From: Mucilaginibacter geliditolerans | Lineage (GTDB): Bacteria > Bacteroidota > Bacteroidia > Sphingobacteriales > Sphingobacteriaceae | DNA length: 64,000 nucleotides | Assembly (NCBI RefSeq): GCF_014200495.1 | Contig: NZ_JACHBY010000005.1 | Span: 1-64,000, forward strand | Direction: 5' to 3' | Part shown: positions 34,384 through 43,328 of the stretch, piece after piece | How positions within the stretch are numbered: the first letter of the stretch is position 1 | How the letters are laid out: every line of letters starts with the position of its first letter | The notes under the pieces: generated by a model | Database searches by the model: none | Seen by the model: only the letters and a program-made list of their open reading frames with translations | What the model was told of the DNA's origin: nothing | Made by a program: the position numbers and the translations under genes

Positions 34384-34411
34384 AAACGTACGATATGCAT
34401 ATCGTACGTTT
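34384..34411. promoter_or_regulatory. 28-bp perfect palindrome upstream of the barrel gene
   Basis: AAACGTACGATATG followed by its exact reverse complement (CATATCGTACGTTT). It is 108 nt before the ATG at 34519 and 30 nt after the preceding stop. There is no T run, so an operator or cruciform is more likely than a terminator. Confidence 0.5.
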
Positions 34412-34518
34412 ATGGGTTTTGCAGTTTGGTATCATTTGAAAGCGAAGCATTAAAAAGATGTTTCGCCTTTTATTTTTTATCCTTAAATATGTAACGAAAC
34501 CAGATAAACCGTTGTCTT

Positions 34519-36975
34519 ATGACCATGAAACTGATCCGGATATTTCTTTTAGCCTTATTCACACTATTCCTAATCAATTTTGCCGGTGCACAAACCAGAG
34601 GCGGTAAAATTTCAGGATTGGTTTTAGATAATACCAAAAAACCGCTCGACGGCGCGACCGTGATTTTACTTGTCGCGAAGGATTCCACAGAGGTAAGTAC
34701 CCAGCTTGTTAATCCGGATGGCAGTTTCACCTTTCAAAACCTAAAAGACAATACTTATATACTAAAAGTGACCTATATAGGCTATAAGGATTACCGCAGC
34801 GGCAATGTGTTAATCAGCCAGCAAAAACCGGTTGCCTTACCGCCGTTTATTTTATCATCAACCGGGAAAACGTTGAATGAGGTGGCCGTAACCGCGCAAA
34901 AATCATATGTACAACAAAAGATCGACCGCACGGTAGTTAACGTAGGTGCGCTGATATCCAATACCGGCGCTAATGCTTTGGAAGTACTGGAAAAGTCGCC
35001 CGGTGTACAGGTAGATGCCGATGGCAATATTACCTTTAAGGGGAAGACTGGTGTATTGGTGATGATAGACGATAAGCCTACCTATCTTTCGGCTGCAGAC
35101 CTGGCTACTTACCTGCGCTCATTACCGGCTTCGTCATTGGATCAGATCGAATTGATGGATAACCCGCCTGCCAAGTATGATGCTGCCGGGAATGCGGGCG
35201 TGATCAATATCAAAACTAAAAAAAATTCCATCAGGGGATTTCATGCTGTGGTGTCGGCCGATTACGCGCAGGGCTTTTATGGCCGCACTAATGAGAGCAT
35301 TAACATGAATTACCGGGTAGACAAGGTTAACCTGTTTGCTAACATTGCTTACAATGGAAACCAGACTTTCAGGAGGTTGGAGATCGACCGGAATTATTTT
35401 GATGCGAACGGCGATCAAACCTCTTCGCTAAAAGATATTTCGTATTTCAGGCCGGTAAATAACAATACAAATATTAAAGCGGGTATGGACTTTTATGCAT
35501 CGCCGAAAACAACCTGGGGCGTAGTATTTACCGGTACCATAGCACGCGATCATGACAATAGCCCGGTATACAGCTTGCTGTATGGCAAAAACGGCGAACT
35601 GGATTCAACCATCAATACCCAAAATACATCCAAAGATAAATTCAACAGCAAGGGCATAAACCTCAATTATACCCATAAGTATGATAGCACGGGCAGGCAG
35701 TTAAATTTCGACCTGGATTATATCCGCGATGTATCAAACAGTAACCAGTTGTTTGTAAATAATACTTTTTTGCCCGATGGGACCTTAACAAACTCGCAAA
35801 CATTGAGCGATAATTTGCCTTCAACCATCAATATTTATTCTGCCAAGGCTGATTATGCACACCCGCTTAAAGGCAAGGCAAAATTGGAGGCCGGTGTTAA
35901 GAGCAGCTATGTAAACACGGATAATGCCGCCAATTACTATAACGTGGTTGATGGCGTAAGTACTATTGATTATAACAATACCAACCGCTTTTTATATAAG
36001 GAGAATATAAACGCCGCCTATGTTAATTTTAATAAGGATTTCGGCCGATTCTCATTACAAACAGGTTTGCGGGTGGAGAATACCAATGGCAACGGGCATC
36101 AGCTGGGGAATGCCGAAAAGGCTGATTCATCATTTGCTAATCATTATACAAACCTGTTCCCGACTGCGTATTTTTCCTATAATCTGGATACGGCGAAACA
36201 TAATGTACTGGTGCTTTCTTATGGTCGTCGCGTGGGCCGGCCGAATTATAGCAGTTTAAACCCTTTTACTTTTTTTGTGGATGAGTTTACTTACTTTTCG
36301 GGTAACCCATTCCTGAAACCGCAGTTTACCGATAATTATAAACTGGCCTATAGTTTTAAAAGCCTGTTTACCGTTGCGGTTGCCTATGATTATACAACCG
36401 ATGTGCAAGGTGAAACTATACATAACGATGGCAACGTGTTTATCAGTACCACCGGCAACATAGGGCAACTGAAAACATTGGATTTTTCAATTAACACAAA
36501 TTTGCAGCCTGCCAAATGGTGGACGGTTAACCTATATGCCGAATTCTATAACAATACTTACCAGGGGCAATTTTATACGGGTTACCTCAACCAGTCGAAG
36601 AATACATTTGATTTCAATGGCAGTAACCAGTTCACGATATCAAAAACCTGGAGTGCCGAAATCAGCGGCTTTTATGATAGCGGCGGGGCTTATGGTCAGT
36701 TTATTACGCTGCCCAAAGGCATGCTGAATGCCGCCATCCAGAAAAAAATATTGAATAACAAAGGCTCCATCAAGTTAAATATGCGCGATATCCTCCACAC
36801 GTTCAGCCCGAGTGGCACTATCACCAATATTGCCAATGCAACCGCAACATTCCACAATTTTGTGGATACGCAGGTGGCAACACTGGCATTTACCTATAGC
36901 TTTGGCAAATCAACCAACAACCCTCCAAAACGGGAAACCGGCGGGGCGGATAGTGAGCAGGGGAGAGCGCATTGA
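34519..36975 (+). CDS. TonB-dependent-receptor-like outer-membrane beta-barrel protein, paralog
   Basis: Outer-membrane protein of 818 aa, built like the product of 9315-11768. Signal peptide to about residue 24 (INFAGAQT), CarboxypepD_reg domain about 28-110 (KISGLVLDNTKKPLDGATVILL), plug-like domain about 120-235 (ALEVLEKSPGVQVDADGNITF; NPPAKYDAAGNAGVINIKTK), then an OMP_b-brl_3 barrel ending LAFTYSFG. A charged tail (RETGGADSEQGRAH) follows the barrel, as in the paralog. Ligand unknown. A 28-bp palindrome lies upstream, and a symmetrical terminator separates it from a convergent hydrolase gene. Confidence 0.88.
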   Translation: MTMKLIRIFLLALFTLFLINFAGAQTRGGKISGLVLDNTKKPLDGATVILLVAKDSTEVSTQLVNPDGSFTFQNLKDNTYILKVTYIGYKDYRSGNVLISQQKPVALPPFILSSTGKTLNEVAVTAQKSYVQQKIDRTVVNVGALISNTGANALEVLEKSPGVQVDADGNITFKGKTGVLVMIDDKPTYLSAADLATYLRSLPASSLDQIELMDNPPAKYDAAGNAGVINIKTKKNSIRGFHAVVSADYAQGFYGRTNESINMNYRVDKVNLFANIAYNGNQTFRRLEIDRNYFDANGDQTSSLKDISYFRPVNNNTNIKAGMDFYASPKTTWGVVFTGTIARDHDNSPVYSLLYGKNGELDSTINTQNTSKDKFNSKGINLNYTHKYDSTGRQLNFDLDYIRDVSNSNQLFVNNTFLPDGTLTNSQTLSDNLPSTINIYSAKADYAHPLKGKAKLEAGVKSSYVNTDNAANYYNVVDGVSTIDYNNTNRFLYKENINAAYVNFNKDFGRFSLQTGLRVENTNGNGHQLGNAEKADSSFANHYTNLFPTAYFSYNLDTAKHNVLVLSYGRRVGRPNYSSLNPFTFFVDEFTYFSGNPFLKPQFTDNYKLAYSFKSLFTVAVAYDYTTDVQGETIHNDGNVFISTTGNIGQLKTLDFSINTNLQPAKWWTVNLYAEFYNNTYQGQFYTGYLNQSKNTFDFNGSNQFTISKTWSAEISGFYDSGGAYGQFITLPKGMLNAAIQKKILNNKGSIKLNMRDILHTFSPSGTITNIANATATFHNFVDTQVATLAFTYSFGKSTNNPPKRETGGADSEQGRAH

Positions 36976-36997
36976 TGATAATCACCCATAAAAACTC

Positions 36998-37031
36998 AAA
37001 AAGCCTTTAGATGGATATCTAAAGGCTTTTT
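36998..37031. terminator. Bidirectional terminator, same hairpin family
   Basis: AAAAAGCCTTTAGAT and ATCTAAAGGCTTTTT form a perfect stem around GG/AT, between convergent genes ending at 36975 and 37050. Confidence 0.9.
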
Positions 37032-37049
37032 GCACTGCTGTATGCTATT

Positions 37050-37847
37050 TTATTTTGATTCTGTCAGCAAAATGGCTGCTAATTTATCGGGCATTGATAT
37101 AAAAGGGGTGTGACTGCTCGGCAATGAATATTCCTTACTAACATGGCCATTGTTTTTCACCATTATTTTTTGGAGTGTAAAGCTCACTGCATGGTCATCT
37201 GTGGTGTGGATATAAACTTTCTTTACGCTACCGAATTTTCCATCTGTTAAGGTAACCGGTGTTGCAAGAGGCGCTAATGGTTCGGCTTTAATGTTGTTAG
37301 CCAGGTAATCGCCAATTTGTGCAGGCGCATCAGCAGCAAATACATCAATTACGCCACCTTTTGCAACGTTTGCAGAACCCGTTGCCTGGTCAATTTGTAA
37401 ATACTTGCCAATATGGCTATCGGCATCTTGTTTAGCAAGCGATAATAAGCTTTCTCCGTTCTGTGGTAAGTAAGCAGCTAAATAAACTAATTCCTTGATC
37501 TGGCCCGGTATCTCTTCTGCCACCTGACTGATAACTATACCTGCCATGCTATGGCCCACTAAAATTACATTCTTTCTATCGCCGATAGCGTTCTTTACCG
37601 CATCTACATAGCTTTGTAGGCTGATACCTGCAAATGAAGTTGCGTCGCTTCCGTGGCCCGGCAAGTTAACGGCGATCACTTCATGCCCCTGTGCTTTTAA
37701 TAGCGGGATCACTGCCTGCCATGCTGTTGCATCAGACCATGCTCCATGAACAAGGACTATAGTTGCTGAATTTTTGTTGTTTGTTTCTTTTGCCTGAGTA
37801 GTAAAACCTAATACACTCATTGCCATAACTAATATTGCTGTTTTCAT
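37050..37847 (-). CDS. Exported alpha/beta hydrolase (EstC-like)
   Basis: Hydrolase of 265 aa with a short signal sequence (MKTAILVMAMSVLGFTTQAK). The alpha/beta core is clear: IVLVHGAWSDATAW (oxyanion loop), LPGHGSDAT, nucleophile elbow VGHSMAG, and a C-terminal His in PSSHTPFISMPDKLA. Ser, Asp (TTDDHAV) and His can all be placed. Such enzymes hydrolyse esters of unknown nature. It forms a pair with the Crp/Fnr gene 142 bp upstream on the same strand. A similar pair sits at 41814-43260. Confidence 0.85.
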   Translation of the reverse strand: MKTAILVMAMSVLGFTTQAKETNNKNSATIVLVHGAWSDATAWQAVIPLLKAQGHEVIAVNLPGHGSDATSFAGISLQSYVDAVKNAIGDRKNVILVGHSMAGIVISQVAEEIPGQIKELVYLAAYLPQNGESLLSLAKQDADSHIGKYLQIDQATGSANVAKGGVIDVFAADAPAQIGDYLANNIKAEPLAPLATPVTLTDGKFGSVKKVYIHTTDDHAVSFTLQKIMVKNNGHVSKEYSLPSSHTPFISMPDKLAAILLTESK

Positions 37848-37989
37848 CTTTTTTAATGCCTAATTGTTTAGGACAGCACAAACATCGGGGTAAGCCAACG
37901 GGATAATTTTAACCCAGGTTAAAATCGAAAATCAGGATAAAAATAATCTTACGATAAGCAACAGCAAAAAATGACGGGCATAAAGCTTG

Positions 37990-38586
37990 TTATTTGCCAA
38001 CCATCCGCTTACGGATCCGGCTTAGTGACGGCCCCTGGATGCCGAGATAAGAGGCAATATGATAAAGTGGTACAGAATTAAAAATATCAGGATGCTTCTC
38101 TATCATATCCCGGTAACGGTCTTCGGGTGTTTTAAATAAGAAGCCTTCAGTACTGCGCATCACCTCATGAAAAGCTGTTTCGGCAACCATCCGGCCAAAC
38201 CGCTCCCATTGGTGCGACTGCCCGTAAAGCCCGTTCAGATGATCAATATGTATATATAAGATCAATGAGTTGGCCATGGCCTCTGTATAATACTCGCAGG
38301 GTGTTTGGCTTAAAAAGCTGGTAAACGAGGTGACAAACTGATAATCGGTAAAAAAGAGCATATTCTTTTCTTCACCTGTGTTTTCATTTACCCGGTAGAT
38401 CCTGAACACGCCGCTGATGATGAAGCCAAGGTGTTTACAAACGTTTTTGTATTCGTTGTAAAACTCTCCTTTTTTATATTGCTTTAATTTCCAATGCGGC
38501 AGCGACAGGTCAAACGCCTCGGCCTTCATGCCGTTGGATGACATTACCGTGCGTAATAATTCTAACTCTGTTTCGCCATCTAACAT
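37990..38586 (-). CDS. Crp/Fnr-family transcriptional regulator
   Basis: Regulator of 198 aa with a cyclic-nucleotide-binding-like beta roll (KKGEFYNEYKNVCKHLGFIISGVFRIYRV) and a C-terminal winged-helix-like end (YHIASYLGIQGPSLSRIRKRM). The usual phosphate-binding cassette is not clear, so it may not bind cAMP, as is common for Bacteroidota members of this family. It lies upstream of the alpha/beta hydrolase on the same strand. Targets are unknown. Confidence 0.88.
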   Translation of the reverse strand: MLDGETELELLRTVMSSNGMKAEAFDLSLPHWKLKQYKKGEFYNEYKNVCKHLGFIISGVFRIYRVNENTGEEKNMLFFTDYQFVTSFTSFLSQTPCEYYTEAMANSLILYIHIDHLNGLYGQSHQWERFGRMVAETAFHEVMRSTEGFLFKTPEDRYRDMIEKHPDIFNSVPLYHIASYLGIQGPSLSRIRKRMVGK

Positions 38587-38686
38587 GCTATAAAAATATC
38601 TCTTTTAAATAACACTGCACAATAAGGGGCTCTATTTATTAAAGGGTAGCTTCTTTTTGGGCAAGTAGGATGCTTGTTTTATTTTA

Positions 38687-38710
38687 GGTCGAAGTTTGGA
38701 TGCTTCGACC
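38687..38710. repeat. Hairpin repeat E2
   Basis: GGTCGAAGTTTGGATGCTTC then GACC: arms GGTCGAAG and CTTCGACC with an 8-nt loop. It matches the palindrome at 33596 and its left flank (TTTTAGGTCGAAGTTTG). Confidence 0.6.
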
Positions 38711-38716
38711 AGTGGG

Positions 38717-39436
38717 CTAAGTAAAATTAACAGTCATATTATTTTGAATTTTGTATTCATAACCTGAAGTATGCATACACGAAATTTTAAATTTTAAACT
38801 CTTGTCTTCATTAACAATTTTTTCAAAAATTTCGAATGTTGGTCTAAAATTGACGCCTAATATTACTTCTTCTATACAATCGGCATCAAAACTAATTTTA
38901 CCGGGTTTGTCCGATTTTACTCTAATTTCTTGTTCATATTTCCAATGAAGAGATTTTCGAAAAGGGATATTGTTAAATGCTATATTTAAGTCGTCATACA
39001 TATTTAAATCTTCGTAATTATTTGAGTATTTTATTTCTCTAATAATTGGAAATATTTGTTGTAACCTTTGTGTGTTAAATTTTATGCAAGCTCCAAAATG
39101 TGAGTAGGAATAATGTGCCCACATCAATAAGTCATCGCAGTTTTTACTGAAACAACTATATCCATTCTGATTTATTAAATATTCAAAAAAACTTAACATT
39201 TGGTGGTGTTGTAATAAGAATGAACTTCCTTGAAATATTTTTCTAATATGCTCTGGTTGAGATGCAAGGAGTTGTTCGACATTATGCTGAACGACCGATT
39301 TATTATAAAATTTTCCTTCAAATGGATCGTTGAAATCTTTAGGACTTTTAAAACTGAGTGTCTTGGTTGTTAATATAGCGCATAATGATTCAAAGTTTAC
39401 ATATTTGTAAATATGTGCTGGAAGACTATTTTTCAT
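38717..39436 (-). CDS. DUF2971-domain protein
   Basis: Cytoplasmic protein of 239 aa. The N-terminal IYKYVNFESLCAILTTKTLSF and KDFNDPFEG, followed by CFSKNCDDLLMWAHYSYSHFGACIKF and KYEQEIRVK, are DUF2971 landmarks. The function of the family is not settled; members are often found singly in variable regions. The gene is AT-rich compared with its neighbours and is bordered by the E2 hairpin, which hints at acquisition. No partner genes lie beside it. Confidence 0.85.
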   Translation of the reverse strand: MKNSLPAHIYKYVNFESLCAILTTKTLSFKSPKDFNDPFEGKFYNKSVVQHNVEQLLASQPEHIRKIFQGSSFLLQHHQMLSFFEYLINQNGYSCFSKNCDDLLMWAHYSYSHFGACIKFNTQRLQQIFPIIREIKYSNNYEDLNMYDDLNIAFNNIPFRKSLHWKYEQEIRVKSDKPGKISFDADCIEEVILGVNFRPTFEIFEKIVNEDKSLKFKISCMHTSGYEYKIQNNMTVNFT

Positions 39437-39484
39437 ACCCTGATATATTCAAATTGTATCTTTCTTTAAAAATTATCATCCCAC

Positions 39485-40276
39485 TCACTCCTTCCCACCC
39501 GCCTGCATCTTCTTAATCATATCCGTAGCATTAGTATTCTTAGGATTCAGCTTTAGCGATTTTTCATAATTTTTAATCGCCTGCTTATTATCACCCATAT
39601 CCATATAACCCTCGCCCAAACTGTCATACGCGTTGTATGATTTTGGGTATAGCTTCACATTCAGTTTAAATAGTTCCACCGCATCGGCCGGGTATTTTTT
39701 GATGATCTCGTAACCGATGGTGTTCAGGTCGTTTTCGGATACGTACAGGTCCTTAAATTTCGCTTTCTTTAACGCGTTAAAAGTTTTAAGCACCGTATCC
39801 ATTTGCGGTTTCGAATCCGCGGTAACCGGTTTTGCAAAAAGGATGCTATCTAAAACCATACCTAATGATTTTGCTTTGGTATCTAATAAGGTGATGTCAA
39901 AAATGAGTGTCGAGTTTGGTGGGATTGTGCCGGTGCCTTTTTCGCCATAAGCTATATTTGATGGTAGTATAAATACGGCCCTGTCACCAATATGCATTAA
40001 CGGTATGGCTTCATTAAAGCCCTTTATGAGTTTACCTGGCACCTGCGCTGCAAATGGTGTCCCGCGATCTGCGGTCGCGTCTATTTGTTTGCCATCGGTC
40101 AGGGTTAAAATGTAATCAACTATGGCCAGTTGCCCGGGGATAAATGCGGGTCCGCTACCCTTGGTTTTAAAAAAGTATTTCAAGCCGGACGCGGTTGTAA
40201 TGGTATCTGTTTTTTGTGCGAATGCGATGCCGCAGAAATAAACGGTGCAGATAAGGGTGAGCAGGTTTTTCTTCAT
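39485..40276 (-). CDS. Exported FKBP-type peptidyl-prolyl isomerase with TPR
   Basis: Protein of 263 aa from the ATG at 40276 (upstream TTG rejected), with a signal peptide ending in IAFAQ. Residues about 22-130 form an FKBP domain (TTASGLKYFFKTKGSGPAF; GKLIKGFNEAIPLMHIGDRAVFILPSNIAYGEKGTGTIPPNSTLIFDI), and the C-terminal part holds tetratricopeptide repeats (YNAYDSLGEGYMDMGDNKQAIKNYEKSLKLNP). It should assist folding of exported proteins in the periplasm. It is divergent from the TSUP operon. Confidence 0.93.
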   Translation of the reverse strand: MKKNLLTLICTVYFCGIAFAQKTDTITTASGLKYFFKTKGSGPAFIPGQLAIVDYILTLTDGKQIDATADRGTPFAAQVPGKLIKGFNEAIPLMHIGDRAVFILPSNIAYGEKGTGTIPPNSTLIFDITLLDTKAKSLGMVLDSILFAKPVTADSKPQMDTVLKTFNALKKAKFKDLYVSENDLNTIGYEIIKKYPADAVELFKLNVKLYPKSYNAYDSLGEGYMDMGDNKQAIKNYEKSLKLNPKNTNATDMIKKMQAGGKE

Positions 40277-40404
40277 CAATTGGGTCAATTAGGTATAACT
40301 CAAATATAATTATTTAGCCTGAATACCATTGAATTACTTGATGGCAAATTCTGTATTCCGTTAAAGGCTTTCCAATTTTTAATCAACGATAATTCACCCC
40401 AAAA

Positions 40405-40468
40405 TATCATATGATAGTAAAAAATAAATCACAAACATCTGATGTTTAAATAAAACATCGTATGTTTG
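40405..40468 (+). promoter_or_regulatory. Operator-promoter region of the TSUP operon
   Basis: AAACATCTGATGTTT (40433-40447) and AAACATCGTATGTTT (40453-40467) are perfect or near-perfect dyads 20 bp apart. The second overlaps TATGTTTG (40461-40468), a -7 box. TATCATATGATA (40405-40416) is a third palindrome. The layout suggests repression by a dimeric regulator. Confidence 0.6.
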
Positions 40469-40536
40469 TAGTGGAATTTAAAACAACAGGGCAAAATAAA
40501 TCATCATAAAAAACAATAATTAATACATCATTTATC

Positions 40537-41370
40537 ATGACAATTCTAACATTCACATTAATATTACTTGCCGGGGCATACCTGGCCGGGTTGGTGGGCT
40601 CGCTCACCGGCTTAGGGGGCGGGGTGGTAGTTATACCTTTGCTCACCCTGGTTTTTCATGTCGATATCCGTTACGCTATAGGTGCCGCCTTACTGGCCTC
40701 AATTGCCAACTCATCGGGTGCGGCAAGTGCTTATGTCAAGGAGGGCATCACCAACATCCGTTTAGGTATGTTTCTTGAAATTGCTACCACCGCAGGTGCG
40801 GTTGCGGGCGCTGTAATAGCCGTATACACACCTACTAATACTATTGCTATACTTTTCGGGGCCATATTACTGTTCTCTGCCGCCATGACCATCCGTAAGA
40901 AAAATCAGGAGGCATTAACAACCGGTAGCGCTCTTTCCTTAAAACTAAAACTCGATAGCAGTTACCCCACTAAAGAGGGCCCAGTAAGCTACAAATTAAA
41001 AAATGTTGGTGCAGGCTTCTCCATCATGGCCCTTGCAGGCATCATGTCGGGATTATTGGGGATAGGTTCGGGGGCGCTAAAAGTGCTGGCTATGGACTCA
41101 ACTATGCATATCCCTTTTAAGGTTAGCACCACTACCAGCAATTTCATGATCGGCGTTACCGCCGCTGCGAGCGCGGTTGTTTACCTGCAAAGAGGGTATA
41201 TGGACCCAGGTATTGCCTTCCCGGTGGTTCTGGGCGTCCTTGGCGGAGCATTCACCGGGTCTAAATTGCTGACAAGGCTCGATCCTAAAGTATTAAAATA
41301 CATCTTTTGCCTTGCTATATCTTTTGTAGCAGTTGAGATGATCTACAACGGTTATAACCATCAATTTTAA
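40537..41370 (+). CDS. TSUP-family transporter (TauE/SafE)
   Basis: Inner-membrane permease of 277 aa with seven to eight predicted helices and the repeated halves typical of TSUP (LTGLGGGVVVIPLLTLVF in the first, SGLLGIGSGALKVLAM in the second). Such proteins export sulfite or organic sulfonates, or take up small anions. It is followed after 11 nt by a DUF1634 gene and after 30 nt more by a signal-peptide hydrolase, a probable operon that ends at the terminator at 42625. The promoter region has paired dyads. Confidence 0.92.
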   Translation: MTILTFTLILLAGAYLAGLVGSLTGLGGGVVVIPLLTLVFHVDIRYAIGAALLASIANSSGAASAYVKEGITNIRLGMFLEIATTAGAVAGAVIAVYTPTNTIAILFGAILLFSAAMTIRKKNQEALTTGSALSLKLKLDSSYPTKEGPVSYKLKNVGAGFSIMALAGIMSGLLGIGSGALKVLAMDSTMHIPFKVSTTTSNFMIGVTAAASAVVYLQRGYMDPGIAFPVVLGVLGGAFTGSKLLTRLDPKVLKYIFCLAISFVAVEMIYNGYNHQF

Positions 41371-41381
41371 TAACAACAGCC

Positions 41382-41783
41382 ATGAAAAAAATTATTTCGA
41401 AACATTTATTTGCCGATCGGGATATGGAACAATTTATAGGGTTGCAACTCAGGTACGGCGTAATTATTTCCAGCCTGATAGTGCTTACCGGCGGATTAAT
41501 TTATCTGCAGCAGTCGGGCGGATTGGCTTTGCCGGCATATAGCCAATTTATTGGTACAAAAGCCGGGTTTACCAGCATTGGCCAAATTATAACAGGTTTA
41601 GGTACGTTAAATGCCAGGAGTATTATACAATTTGGCGTAGTAGTACTTATTGCCACACCCATATTACGCATCGCATTTTCTCTTGTGGGCTTCGTAATTG
41701 AAAAAGACAGGCTTTATATTTTAATAACTTTAATTGTATTATCAGTAATGATGATAAGCATTTTCGGCGGATTAAAAGTTTAA
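41382..41783 (+). CDS. DUF1634 membrane protein, partner of TSUP
   Basis: Membrane protein of 133 aa with three predicted helices (about residues 26-44, 83-103 and 112-130). DUF1634 proteins are regularly coded right next to TauE/SafE permeases, as here (11-nt gap), and are probably an accessory subunit. The start is ATG at 41382. The specific task is unknown. Confidence 0.85.
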   Translation: MKKIISKHLFADRDMEQFIGLQLRYGVIISSLIVLTGGLIYLQQSGGLALPAYSQFIGTKAGFTSIGQIITGLGTLNARSIIQFGVVVLIATPILRIAFSLVGFVIEKDRLYILITLIVLSVMMISIFGGLKV

Positions 41784-41813
41784 CTTACAGATCATCTAAA
41801 AAAATCTATTACT

Positions 41814-42599
41814 ATGAAAAACTCAATTTTAAAAATAAGGATCGCGCTGTTTTGCGCCATCATCTTTAGTTCAGCTATTGCTTTTACTGCCGATGCGCAG
41901 CAACCGGCAGGCATTAAAAATATTGTACTGGTTCACGGTGCTTTTGTTGATGGCTCGGGCTGGAAACCGGTGTACGATATTTTGGTTAAAAAGGGATACC
42001 ACGTTAGTGTAACCCAACAACCGCTCACCTCATTTGATAATGACGTTGCCGCAGTAAAGAGGGTATTAGCTATGCAGGATGGCCCATGTATTTTAGTTGG
42101 ACATAGCTATGGCGGAGCCATTATTACAATTGCCGGTAACGACGACCATGTTGCAGGCCTGGTTTATATAGCTGCACATGCACCTGATAACGGTGAAAGT
42201 GAAGGCGGCAATGGAAAGCTTTACCCTTCCGCCTATAAATCACTTCAAAAGGGTGCCGATGGGTTTGATTATATAGCCCCGGCAAGTTTTTATGCCGATT
42301 TTGCCGCTGATCTTCCAAAATCAATTGCTGAGTTTACAGCCAATGCGCAAATGCCGGCAGCAGATGCCGTATTCCATGCAATTATTCAGAATCCTGCCTG
42401 GCGGACAAAGCCAAGCTGGTATATGGTAGCCAAAGCCGACCGTATTATTAACCCCGACCTGGAACGTATGTATGCCAAACGTGCCAAAAGTACTACCGTG
42501 GAAATTGAGGGGGCCAGTCACTCTGTTTATGAATCGCACCCGGAGGATGTAGCAAAGCTGATTATTGCCGCAGCTACAGGTGCCTCAATTAAAAAGTAA
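41814..42599 (+). CDS. Exported alpha/beta hydrolase
   Basis: Hydrolase of 261 aa with a signal peptide ending near TADAQ. Core motifs: IVLVHGAFVDGSGW, nucleophile elbow GHSYGGAII, DRIINPDLERMYAKR, and C-terminal His in GASHSVYESHPEDVA; Ser-Asp-His can all be placed. It resembles the 37050 enzyme in layout but differs in sequence. It is third in the TSUP operon by spacing and is followed by a Crp/Fnr gene after the terminator. Confidence 0.86.
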   Translation: MKNSILKIRIALFCAIIFSSAIAFTADAQQPAGIKNIVLVHGAFVDGSGWKPVYDILVKKGYHVSVTQQPLTSFDNDVAAVKRVLAMQDGPCILVGHSYGGAIITIAGNDDHVAGLVYIAAHAPDNGESEGGNGKLYPSAYKSLQKGADGFDYIAPASFYADFAADLPKSIAEFTANAQMPAADAVFHAIIQNPAWRTKPSWYMVAKADRIINPDLERMYAKRAKSTTVEIEGASHSVYESHPEDVAKLIIAAATGASIKK

Positions 42600-42624
42600 C
42601 GTAGGGATCGCGAGATAAATCACA

Positions 42625-42654
42625 GCCTTCAGATGAAATTCTGAAGGTTTTTTT
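42625..42654 (+). terminator. Terminator of the TSUP operon, same hairpin family
   Basis: CCTTCAGA and TCTGAAGG pair around TGAAAT, followed by a T run. Confidence 0.8.
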
Positions 42655-42684
42655 ATTGAGGCTATTTATTGATAACTTGGCAGC

Positions 42685-43260
42685 ATGCACAACCATCTGC
42701 TAAATATCATATCTCAAAAAGTACAGTTAACTGAGCATGATATTGATTTGTGTAAAATGTATTTTGAGCCCGTGCTGTTCCCGAAAAACCGGATAATTGA
42801 AGAAGCAGGTACGGTACCCCAATATTTATACTTTGTTGTAAAAGGCTTTATGCGCCTGTTTCACTATAATGAAAATGGCGACGACGTAACCACCCATATC
42901 AATTGCCCGCCAGGATTTTTAACTTCTTATTCTCATTTTATCAATCAAACAAAAGCAGATGAAAATGTAGAATGTATAACCGAATGTGAGCTGCTCAGGA
43001 TCACTAAAAATAATTTAGATTTATTAACCAGTCAAAGCACCGCGTTTAAAGATTTCAGTATCGGCGTGTTTCAACAGTCAATAGCTTATAATGAGAACCG
43101 TTCAAAAGAACTGGCGACATTAAGCGCCGAACAGCGCTATAAAAAGCTGATTGAAAACTACCCAGGTATCATACATCATGTACCGGTTCAATATATCGCA
43201 TCATTTTTGGGGATGAAACCGGAAAGCCTGAGCCGGATACGCAAGCGGATGAATTCCTAA
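42685..43260 (+). CDS. Crp/Fnr-family transcriptional regulator
   Basis: Regulator of 191 aa: N-terminal effector roll (YFEPVLFPKNRIIEEAGTVPQYLYFVVKGFMRLFHY) and C-terminal helix-turn-helix (VQYIASFLGMKPESLSRIRKRM), the same ending as the product of 37990-38586. No cNMP cassette is evident. It lies 30 nt after the terminator of the TSUP/hydrolase operon and 68 nt before a dehydratase gene, so it may control either side. Confidence 0.88.
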   Translation: MHNHLLNIISQKVQLTEHDIDLCKMYFEPVLFPKNRIIEEAGTVPQYLYFVVKGFMRLFHYNENGDDVTTHINCPPGFLTSYSHFINQTKADENVECITECELLRITKNNLDLLTSQSTAFKDFSIGVFQQSIAYNENRSKELATLSAEQRYKKLIENYPGIIHHVPVQYIASFLGMKPESLSRIRKRMNS

Positions 43261-43328
43261 CATTTGTCAAGTGGTTTCGGTGTAATAGTCGGGAGATTTG
43301 TGCCATTAATTATTAAAGAAATAAGCAA

